Assembly (NCBI RefSeq): GCF_044542075.1
Contig: NZ_JBITTU010000002.1
Span: 62,001 to 126,000 of the forward strand
Source: Leeuwenhoekiella sp044542075
Lineage (GTDB): Bacteria > Bacteroidota > Bacteroidia > Flavobacteriales > Flavobacteriaceae
Direction of reading: 5' to 3'
DNA: 64,000 nt
Part shown: in pieces, positions 25,908 through 32,948 of the stretch
How the letters are laid out: every line of letters begins with the position of its first letter
How positions within the stretch are numbered: position 1 is the stretch's first letter
Notes under the pieces: generated by a model
The model's input: the letters and a program-made list of their open reading frames with translations, nothing else
Databases searched by the model: none
What the model was told of the DNA's origin: nothing
Made by a program: the position numbers and the translations under genes

Positions 25908-27368
25908 TTATTCTTTTTTTGTAATCAATCCTGCGACTAACTTACCTGATATCAATGAAGGTGGTACGCCCGGTCCTGGTACGGTAAGTTGACCTGTAAA
26001 GTATAGGTTAGTAACTTTCTTACTCTTTAACTTAGGTCTTAAAAATGCTGTTTGTAATAAGGTATTTGCCATACCATAAGCATTCCCTTTGTATGAGTGA
26101 TATTCTTCAACGAAGTCATTTACACAGAAGGATTCTTTAAATATAATATTTTTTTTAACCTCTTGATTAGTCAAATCTTCTAAGCGGTCTATAATTTTAT
26201 CAAAATATAATGTTCTCAACTCTGGCGTATCGTGTAAGCCAGGAGCGAGTGGTATTAAAAAGAAGCCTGCTTCTTTTCCTCTAGGAGCCATACTACTATC
26301 TGTTATAGAAGGAAAATTAGCGTAAAATAATGGATCGTCTGGCCATTCAGGAACATCGTAGATATCTCTCGCATGTTTTTCAAAATCCACATCAAAAAAC
26401 AAAGTATGATGATTAACGTTTTCAATCTTTTTATCAAAACCTACATAAAAAAGTAAGGAAGAAGGAGCAAAAACTTTACTTTCCCAATAGTCTTCAGAAT
26501 ACTGTCTTAAATTTTTAGGAAGTAATGTCTCTGTATGATGATAATCTGCACCGCTCAAAACAATGTCAGCTTCAATATTTTTACCATTAACAACTATTCC
26601 TGTAGCTTGTGTGCCTTCTGTTCTTATGCGGCTTACCTCGCTATCTGTATTGAAGTTTACCCCAAGTTCTTTGGCGAGATTAATCATTGCAGTAACCACA
26701 GAAAACATTCCGTTTTTAGGATGAAAAGTACCTATGCCGAAATCTGCATAATTCATAAAACTGTAAAACGCCGGTGTGTTAGTAGCTTTAGCTCCTAAAA
26801 ATAATACCGGAAATTCTAAAATTTCTACAAGGCGTTTATTTTTAAATGATTTACGAACTTCTTTACTTATGGTACTAAAAAATGATCCTATTTTTTTAAT
26901 AGTAGCAGGTGTTACTAACTCAAATGGTGAAATACCTGGTCTGTAAACAACATCTTTAATAGCGATGTCATAATTTTTACCTGCATCATCTATAAACTCC
27001 TGAAGTTTTGCAGCACTACCGGGTTCTAATTCTTCAAAAGTTTTCTTTATTTTTTCAAGTGTATCTTCAATGGTTATGTAATCACCTTTACCAAAATATA
27101 CGCTATACGCAGGTCCTAATTTTTCTAATGTATAGTAGTCAGCTGTTTTCTTTCCGAAGTCTGCAAAAAAACGGTCAAATACGTCTGGCATCCAATACCA
27201 TGATGGTCCCATATCAAAAGTAAAACCATCTCTTTTAAGCTGACGAGCCCTGCCGCCTAAAGAACTATTCTTTTCATATAGGTCAACTTCGTGACCTTCT
27301 TTTGCTAAATAGCAGGCGGCCGCAAGTGAAGAAAATCCTGAACCTAAAATGACAATTTTTTTGGGCAT
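25908..27368 (-). CDS. crtI: Phytoene desaturase (CrtI)
   Basis: FAD-dependent desaturase converting phytoene to lycopene by up to four desaturations. The 486-residue protein opens with the dinucleotide fold GSGFSSLAAACYLAKEG (residues 9-25) and GGRARQL near 42, and ends with the CrtI signature GQLTVPGPGVPPSLISGKL at about 461-479. It starts ten bases after the end of the MerR/B12 regulator gene and is probably co-transcribed with it. Confidence 0.95.
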   Translation of the reverse strand: MPKKIVILGSGFSSLAAACYLAKEGHEVDLYEKNSSLGGRARQLKRDGFTFDMGPSWYWMPDVFDRFFADFGKKTADYYTLEKLGPAYSVYFGKGDYITIEDTLEKIKKTFEELEPGSAAKLQEFIDDAGKNYDIAIKDVVYRPGISPFELVTPATIKKIGSFFSTISKEVRKSFKNKRLVEILEFPVLFLGAKATNTPAFYSFMNYADFGIGTFHPKNGMFSVVTAMINLAKELGVNFNTDSEVSRIRTEGTQATGIVVNGKNIEADIVLSGADYHHTETLLPKNLRQYSEDYWESKVFAPSSLLFYVGFDKKIENVNHHTLFFDVDFEKHARDIYDVPEWPDDPLFYANFPSITDSSMAPRGKEAGFFLIPLAPGLHDTPELRTLYFDKIIDRLEDLTNQEVKKNIIFKESFCVNDFVEEYHSYKGNAYGMANTLLQTAFLRPKLKSKKVTNLYFTGQLTVPGPGVPPSLISGKLVAGLITKKE

Positions 27369-27377
27369 AGTAATAAT

Positions 27378-28280
27378 TTAAAGAAGCGCTCTAAAAGCTT
27401 CAACAGATTTAATTAATTGTACGTTAGATGGTAAATCATTGGTTTCTTCATTTTGAACCAATCTACCTAAAAGAAATAACGGAACCTCGTTATTTTCTAT
27501 ATCGCTATTAAAATCGTGGGCAAATTGAGTAACACTAATATCACTAGGTTTTACTGTTAGATACGAAACAAAATTTGCGTTGGTTTGATTATTTGCTAAA
27601 TATTTCAAACTTTCTGTAGGTATACTTTGTCCCAGATAGATGCTTTTATAACCGTGGGAAACAATCTCATAATTTAAATACATTAAACCAAGATCATGAA
27701 TCTCATTCTCAGGGAGAAATAAAATGAATGTTCTGTCGGCTGTTGTAGTCTCACTTACATCGTGATGTTCTATTAAGAGTAAAATTTTCTGTTTAATTAA
27801 ACTACTTATAAAATGCTCGTGGGCAGGATTTACAACTCCTGCTTGCCATAAAAGTCCTATTTCTTCTAAAAAAGGTATAAAAATCTGAAAGAAAATTTCT
27901 CTAAAACTATACTGTTCTAGAAGACCTTTATAAGTTTTAGTAAATAATTTTTGATCAAAATTCATCATCGCAATCTTAAGAGAGTTGCGGGCATTACTAT
28001 TAGAACCTAGATCACTATTTTCAACAATTGCAGCCACTATAGAACCAATCTCAGAAGTTGAATTTTCTGCAATTTTTGAAATCTTATAGTCGTGTTCTAA
28101 TAAAAAAACGACGTTAAGCAATTTTTGCAAATCTTGTAAAGTATAATGACGAATGTTCGTTGCAGAACGATCTGGTTCTAGGAGGTTATATCTACGTTCC
28201 CATATGCGTATAGTATGTGCTTTTATACCACACAGACTTTCTAAGTCTTTTATGCTAAACGATGTTTTAACTGCATTCAT
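27378..28280 (-). CDS. MerR-family regulator with B12-binding domain (CarH/LitR-like)
   Basis: Likely light-responsive repressor of the carotenoid operon. Residues 7-75 are a MerR winged helix (IKDLESLCGIKAHTIRIWERR). The rest is a helical B12-cap plus cobalamin-binding Rossmann domain. Key motifs are intact: W145-x9-E155-H156 in the cap, and E193-x-H195-x-x-G198, whose His is the lower ligand of adenosylcobalamin in CarH. Family knowledge: CarH tetramers bind DNA in the dark and fall apart when light breaks the Co-C bond. The residue after the cap Trp, His132 in Thermus CarH (the light-state ligand), is Gln146 here, so the photoproduct may differ. First gene of the crt operon, so autoregulation is expected. 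Confidence 0.87.
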   Translation of the reverse strand: MNAVKTSFSIKDLESLCGIKAHTIRIWERRYNLLEPDRSATNIRHYTLQDLQKLLNVVFLLEHDYKISKIAENSTSEIGSIVAAIVENSDLGSNSNARNSLKIAMMNFDQKLFTKTYKGLLEQYSFREIFFQIFIPFLEEIGLLWQAGVVNPAHEHFISSLIKQKILLLIEHHDVSETTTADRTFILFLPENEIHDLGLMYLNYEIVSHGYKSIYLGQSIPTESLKYLANNQTNANFVSYLTVKPSDISVTQFAHDFNSDIENNEVPLFLLGRLVQNEETNDLPSNVQLIKSVEAFRALL

Positions 28281-28306
28281 AGATATAAGAGCCTATTGGG
28301 GCTCAA

Positions 28307-28314
28307 CAAATTTA
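28307..28314 (-). promoter_or_regulatory. -7 element (TAAATTTG) of the carotenoid operon
   Basis: On the minus strand TAAATTTG matches TAnnTTTG exactly, 26 bases before the regulator ATG at 28280. The -33 region falls within the repeat at 28317-28353. Confidence 0.6.
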
Positions 28315-28316
28315 CA

Positions 28317-28395
28317 GTTTTGTTTAAAAGAAATGTACTTTTATTAAACAAAGACAAGACTTTAGCATTCTCTTAAGAATTATCGTTTAATAAAG
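28317..28395. promoter_or_regulatory. Candidate operator: three GTTTAA(TA)AAAG sites before the MerR/B12 gene
   Basis: GTTTAAAAG at 28322-28330 (+), CTTTTATTAAAC at 28338-28349 (the same motif on the minus strand), and GTTTAATAAAG at 28385-28395 (+). The first two form an imperfect inverted repeat just upstream of the -7 element at 28307-28314, where a repressor would block polymerase. Confidence 0.4.
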
Positions 28396-28483
28396 CACCT
28401 AGAAAATAAGTGTATAAAAGAGTATTGCACTATAAATTCAGTTAAAGAAAGTACGCTATTTTAAAGGGTATAGGCAACTATCT

Positions 28484-29173
28484 TTAAATTTTGAAAATGA
28501 ATCCTTCTTCAACGTTTTGATCATATTTTTCTTTATCAAATTGATATAGAAAAGAACCTTTTCTAGAAGAGGTCATATCTTTCTCTTCTAATTTTACTAA
28601 AATGTCAAGACTGTTAATTTTATTAATGAAGTTACGTTTGTCTAGTTTTTGGTTCAAAATAGCTTCATACAGTTGTTGTAGTTGAAGCATAGTAAACTTT
28701 TCAGGAAGTAGTTCAAAACCTATAGGTTTACTACTAGCCCGTCTGCGAAGTCTTTTAATAGCGCGATCAACCATTAACTGGTGATCAAAGATTAAACGGG
28801 GTGCTTCATTAATATTAAACCATTTTGCGGTATACATAGCGCTAGAATCTTCGTCACTATCTTCAATATTAATTAGTGCGTAATATGCAGAAGATAAAGT
28901 ACGCTCTTGAGGATCACGATCTATTTCGCTAAAGGTGTACAGCTGCTCCATATAAATATTGCTTATCCCAGTTAGAGCAAATAAGATACGATTAGCAGCA
29001 TCGTCAAGCGTTTCTGATTTTTTTAAAAACCCACCTATTAAGGACCATTTTCCCATTTCCGGTTCAAAGTTTCGCTTGATAAGAAGAATTTTTAATTGCT
29101 CTTGATCAAATCCAAATATGATACAGTCTACTGCAAGAAGTATTTTGTCGTCAGTATTGTAACTATTTAGCAT
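28484..29173 (-). CDS. araR: AraR-type Nudix-fold transcriptional regulator of arabinose use
   Basis: Predicted L-arabinose-responsive repressor, 229 residues: a Nudix domain at about 8-140 and a winged helix at about 150-229 (ending with the NrtR/AraR DNA-binding fold). The Nudix box at 48-70 keeps G48 and E54, but the catalytic REUxEE is replaced by R62-I-L-F-A-L, so hydrolase activity should be lost. This agrees with the Bacteroides AraR, a non-catalytic Nudix protein that binds arabinose. It is divergent from the arabinan hydrolases, and the same palindrome occurs at both downstream arabinose promoters. NrtR-like NAD control is the alternative, but the gene context favours arabinose. Confidence 0.85.
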   Translation of the reverse strand: MLNSYNTDDKILLAVDCIIFGFDQEQLKILLIKRNFEPEMGKWSLIGGFLKKSETLDDAANRILFALTGISNIYMEQLYTFSEIDRDPQERTLSSAYYALINIEDSDEDSSAMYTAKWFNINEAPRLIFDHQLMVDRAIKRLRRRASSKPIGFELLPEKFTMLQLQQLYEAILNQKLDKRNFINKINSLDILVKLEEKDMTSSRKGSFLYQFDKEKYDQNVEEGFIFKI

Positions 29174-29217
29174 ACTTTATTTTTTGAGGAAAATGTTTGA
29201 TAATTGGTTTTATATAA

Positions 29218-29246
29218 CAAAAGTATAGTAATCGTTAGATATACAA
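29218..29246 (-). promoter_or_regulatory. araR promoter with imperfect palindrome in the spacer
   Basis: Minus strand: TTG at 29246-29244, then TACTTTTG at 29225-29218 (exact TAnnTTTG), spacer 18 bases. The spacer holds TATAGTAA-TCG-TTAGATATA (29224-29243), an imperfect inverted repeat that could serve autoregulation. Confidence 0.4.
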
Positions 29247-29331
29247 TAATAAATATAAATCTCTAAATGCAATTACTCATTAATAATACATAAGCGAAGC
29301 TATTTTTTTTAAAATCTACAATTCTAAACCA

Positions 29332-29339
29332 TAACTTTA
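29332..29339 (+). promoter_or_regulatory. Putative -7 element (TAACTTTA) of the arabinan hydrolase operon
   Basis: One base off TAnnTTTG, 62 bases before the GH51 ATG and directly upstream of the candidate AraR site at 29350-29368. Confidence 0.4.
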
Positions 29340-29349
29340 AGTATATTGT

Positions 29350-29368
29350 AAATGTATTAAAAACACTT
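29350..29368 (+). promoter_or_regulatory. Candidate AraR operator 1
   Basis: AAATGT-N7-ACACTT; with flanking T and A the arms become 7 bp with one transition mismatch. The same pattern, in the other orientation (AAGTGT-N7-ACATTT), lies before araB at 35390-35408. Position just after the putative -7 element would block initiation. Confidence 0.55.
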
Positions 29369-29401
29369 AATAGTTTAAGGGTAAAATAAAACTAATCTGC
29401 T

Positions 29402-30955
29402 ATGAAGAAAATCTATTTTTTAGGAAGTCTATTTGTAATGTTACTTTTTATACAGTCTATCGAAGCTCAGGATGCGCAGGCAAAAATCCGGCTACAACCT
29501 ACTAAAGACGCTCCTGTAATTAGCAGACATATTTATGGTCACTTTGCAGAACATCTAGGACGTTCTATATATGATGGTTTTTATGTGGGTAAAGAGAGCT
29601 CGATTCCTAATACAGATGGTGTAAGAAATGATTTAATTGAAGCATTAAAAGCCATTAAAATCCCTAACCTGCGCTGGCCCGGTGGCTGCTTTGCCGACAC
29701 TTACCACTGGATGGACGGCATAGGAGCACAAGAAGACAGACCCGCAATCGTAAATACCTGGTGGGGTGGGGTAACTGAAGATAACAGTTTCGGTACACAT
29801 AACTTTTTAAACCTTTGTGAAGCATTGGGAACCGAGCCTTATCTCGCCGGTAATCTGGCAAGTGGTACGGTAAAAGAGCTTGCAGATTGGGTTCAATATG
29901 TAAATCATGACGGCAAAAGTCCTATGGCAGACTTGCGTAAAGAGAATGGACGCGAAAAGTCCTGGGGCGTAAAATATTGGGGTGTAGGTAATGAAGCCTG
30001 GGGTTGTGGCGGTAATATGGATCCTGCATATTATGCTAATCTATACAGACAATACGCAACATTTATGGGTACGTGGGATAATGAGGATGGATTATACCGT
30101 ATAGCCTCAGGTGCTAATGGTGATGACTACAATTGGACAGAAACCCTAATGAAAAATATACCTAAAGCATTGCTAGATGGGGTCGCTCTGCACCACTACT
30201 CTGTTATCGATTGGAATAAGAAAGGATCTGATGTAGACTTTACTGAAAATCAATACTTCTTGACAATGAAGTCTTCTTTGTTTATGGATGAGTTGATTAA
30301 TAAGCACGTTGCCATTATGGATAAATATGATCCTAAGCACGAAGTTGATTTAATTGTTGATGAGTGGGGCGGGTGGTATGAAGTGCAGGAAGGTACAAAT
30401 CCCGGATTTTTATATCAGCAAAATACTATGCGGGATGCTATGATTGCAGGTACTGTGCTCAATATTTTTAATAATCACAGTGACCGGGTAAAAATGGCAA
30501 ACCTAGCACAGACGGTAAATGTTTTGCAAGCGGTAGCCCTTACAAAAGGAGAGCAAATGATCCTTACTCCTACGTATCACATTCTAAAGATGTATACCGT
30601 ACATCACGATGCACAATTAATACCTTTAGAGATTGATACACCAGATTATGTTTTAGACGGCGATAAACTTCCTGCAATTTCTGCTTCAGCTTCAAAAGAT
30701 GCCGCAGGTAAAACCCATATTTCTTTGGTCAATATTGATGCTAAAAAAGAAAATACGGTTACTGTAGACTTAGGTAAAATGAATATTAAAGATTTTACGG
30801 CTACCATTTTAATTTCAGATAAACTACAAGATCATAACTCATTTGAAAACCCGGATAAAATTCAACCTAAAAGTTTTAAAGATTTTAAGTTTAAAAAGGG
30901 GGTATTAGAGATAAAAATACCAGCATTTTCAGTTGTTGTTCTTGAAGGTAACTAA
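29402..30955 (+). CDS. abfA: Alpha-L-arabinofuranosidase, GH51
   Basis: Retaining exo-hydrolase releasing L-arabinofuranose from arabinan, arabinoxylan or oligosaccharides. 517 residues with a signal peptide at 1-22 (LFVMLLFIQSIEAQ), so periplasmic or exported. The (beta/alpha)8 catalytic domain shows RWPGGCFADTYHW at 91-103, acid/base E198 in GVGNEAWG and nucleophile E321 in VDEWGGWY; a C-terminal beta-sandwich follows to the end. First gene of a four-hydrolase operon with gaps of only a few bases, downstream of the candidate AraR operator. Confidence 0.95.
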   Translation: MKKIYFLGSLFVMLLFIQSIEAQDAQAKIRLQPTKDAPVISRHIYGHFAEHLGRSIYDGFYVGKESSIPNTDGVRNDLIEALKAIKIPNLRWPGGCFADTYHWMDGIGAQEDRPAIVNTWWGGVTEDNSFGTHNFLNLCEALGTEPYLAGNLASGTVKELADWVQYVNHDGKSPMADLRKENGREKSWGVKYWGVGNEAWGCGGNMDPAYYANLYRQYATFMGTWDNEDGLYRIASGANGDDYNWTETLMKNIPKALLDGVALHHYSVIDWNKKGSDVDFTENQYFLTMKSSLFMDELINKHVAIMDKYDPKHEVDLIVDEWGGWYEVQEGTNPGFLYQQNTMRDAMIAGTVLNIFNNHSDRVKMANLAQTVNVLQAVALTKGEQMILTPTYHILKMYTVHHDAQLIPLEIDTPDYVLDGDKLPAISASASKDAAGKTHISLVNIDAKKENTVTVDLGKMNIKDFTATILISDKLQDHNSFENPDKIQPKSFKDFKFKKGVLEIKIPAFSVVVLEGN

Positions 30956-30957
30956 TT

Positions 30958-31962
30958 ATGAGTAGAGCATTATACACCTTGGTAACGGCAGTGGCATTAG
31001 TTTCTTTTAATGCAATAGCACAAGAAGTTAATCTAGAGCGCGGAAATTTACTCTACGAAATTCTAGAGAAGTCGTATAACAATCCCATAATAAAAGATAA
31101 ATATACAGCAGATCCTGCAGCACTAATTTACGATAATAAGGTATACATCTATGCCGGTCACGATCAAGCTCCAGATAATGAAGAACGCTATATTATGAAT
31201 GAGTGGCTTGTCTATTCTTCTGATGATATGGTCAATTGGCAAGAGCATCCTGTACCCTTAAAGCCTATAGATTTTAAATGGGCTCGAGGCGATGCCTGGG
31301 CTGCACAGGTAATCGAGAAAGCGGGTAAGTTTTATTGGTATGTTACCGTACAGCACGATGATTCTAATCCCGGTAAAGCGATAGGTATAGCTGTTGCAGA
31401 TTCTCCGCTAGGACCTTTTAAAGATGCTTTAGGTAAAGCACTTATTACAAACGATATGACAACCCAAACAAAAATTAGTTGGGATGATATAGATCCTACA
31501 ATTTATATAGATGATGATGGTACGCCTTACTTATACTGGGGAAATCAAGTTTGTAAATATGTAAAACTAAAAGATAACATGATTGAGATGGATGGTCCTA
31601 TTCACACAATTGACCTTCCAAAATTTACCGAAGCGCCGTTTATACACAAGCGTGGGGAATGGTATTATTTATCATATGCTTACGATTTCCCAGAGAAGAT
31701 AGCTTATGCTATGAGTAAGTCACTTACAGGACCCTGGGAATTTAAAGGGATTATTAATGAGGTTGCGGGTAATAGCAATACTAATCATCAATCTATTATT
31801 GAGTTTAAAGATGACTGGTATTTTGTGTATCACAACGGGAGCATCCCTACACATGGAAGTAGCTTTCACCGCTCGGTTTGTGTAGATCGTTTATACTATA
31901 ATATAGATGGAACGATTAAGCGTATTATAATGACTTCAGAAGGTATTCAGCCTGAAAATTAA
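30958..31962 (+). CDS. GH43 glycosidase (probable arabinofuranosidase/xylosidase)
   Basis: Inverting five-bladed beta-propeller glycosidase, 334 residues, exported (signal peptide at 1-22, LVTAVALVSFNAIAQ). Catalytic residues can be placed: base D52 in TADPAALIYD, pKa-tuning D179 in DDIDPTIYID, acid E225 in FTEAPFIH. No C-terminal carbohydrate-binding domain. It probably removes single arabinose (or xylose) units from oligosaccharides in the periplasm. Two bases after GH51, four before the next GH43 gene; all belong to one transcript. Confidence 0.9.
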   Translation: MSRALYTLVTAVALVSFNAIAQEVNLERGNLLYEILEKSYNNPIIKDKYTADPAALIYDNKVYIYAGHDQAPDNEERYIMNEWLVYSSDDMVNWQEHPVPLKPIDFKWARGDAWAAQVIEKAGKFYWYVTVQHDDSNPGKAIGIAVADSPLGPFKDALGKALITNDMTTQTKISWDDIDPTIYIDDDGTPYLYWGNQVCKYVKLKDNMIEMDGPIHTIDLPKFTEAPFIHKRGEWYYLSYAYDFPEKIAYAMSKSLTGPWEFKGIINEVAGNSNTNHQSIIEFKDDWYFVYHNGSIPTHGSSFHRSVCVDRLYYNIDGTIKRIIMTSEGIQPEN

Positions 31963-31966
31963 AACT

Positions 31967-32947
31967 ATGAAGGCAGTTTTTTCAGGAGTAATGCTTTTTA
32001 TCGCAACGACTGTGTTTTCACAAGAAATTCGCGTTCATGACCCCGTAGCAATAAAACAAGGGGATACTTATTATATTTTTTGTACTGGAAGGGGTATTTC
32101 GGTATTTAGTTCACCAGATTTGAAGAGCTGGAAAAATGAGCCACAGGTTTTTACTGAAGAACCAATTTGGGCAGATGGGGTAGCAGCAAATTTCAACAAT
32201 CACATTTGGGCTCCAGATATAACGTTTCATAAGGGTAAATACTATCTGTATTATTCGGTTTCAGCATTTGCGAAAAATACATCTGCAATTGGTTTAACTA
32301 TTAATACTACTTTAGATTCAAAAGATCCTGATTATAAATGGGTAGATCAGGGTATCATTATTCAATCGATTCCCAACCGTGATTTGTGGAATGCCATAGA
32401 TCCTAATCTGGTATTTGATGAGAATAACAAACCCTGGCTGGCTTTTGGGTCGTTTTGGGGCGGACTCAAGCTGGTAAAGCTTTCCGAAGACTTAAAAGCA
32501 ATTGCACAGCCGCAAGAGTGGCATACTATTGCACGTAGGGAACGCTCTTTTGATTTAGCAGATGCAGATCCCGGTGATGCCTTTTTAGAAGCGCCCTTTA
32601 TATTTAAAAAGGGAGATTGGTATTATCAATTTTTATCCTGGGATTTATGTTGCCGTGGAGAGAAGAGCACCTATAAAGTGGTAGTAGGACGTTCTAAAAA
32701 GGTCACAGGGCCTTATTTTGATAAGATTGGAAAATCGCTAAATGAAGGTGAAGGAACTGTTATAATTGAAGGAAATGAAAACTGGTACGGTGCCGGTCAC
32801 AACAGCACGTATACGTTTGATGAGAAAGATTATATCATTTTTCACGCCTATGATGCTAATGACAACGGTTCTCCAAAACTTAAAGTTTCAGAATTAGAAT
32901 GGGATGTTGAAGGGTGGCCAGCTCTAAAAGATAACGTACTTGATTAA
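31967..32947 (+). CDS. Endo-1,5-alpha-L-arabinanase-like GH43
   Basis: Predicted endo-acting GH43 that cuts the alpha-1,5 backbone of arabinan. 326 residues; signal peptide at 1-19 (MLFIATTVFSQ). Catalytic D25 in RVHDPVAIK, D145 in NAIDPNLVF and E208 in FLEAPFIF. The arabinanase-type features NHIWAPDITFHKGKYYLYYSVS (78-99), LAFGSFWGGLKL and WYGAGHNS near the end are present. No C-terminal extra domain. Follows the other GH43 by four bases. Confidence 0.9.
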   Translation: MKAVFSGVMLFIATTVFSQEIRVHDPVAIKQGDTYYIFCTGRGISVFSSPDLKSWKNEPQVFTEEPIWADGVAANFNNHIWAPDITFHKGKYYLYYSVSAFAKNTSAIGLTINTTLDSKDPDYKWVDQGIIIQSIPNRDLWNAIDPNLVFDENNKPWLAFGSFWGGLKLVKLSEDLKAIAQPQEWHTIARRERSFDLADADPGDAFLEAPFIFKKGDWYYQFLSWDLCCRGEKSTYKVVVGRSKKVTGPYFDKIGKSLNEGEGTVIIEGNENWYGAGHNSTYTFDEKDYIIFHAYDANDNGSPKLKVSELEWDVEGWPALKDNVLD

Positions 32948-32948
32948 T

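Noticed and set aside
28460..28488. TTTAAAG/CTTTAAA inverted repeat at the end of araR
   Set aside because: Only seven AT-rich pairs with a long loop and no T tract; too weak to call a terminator.
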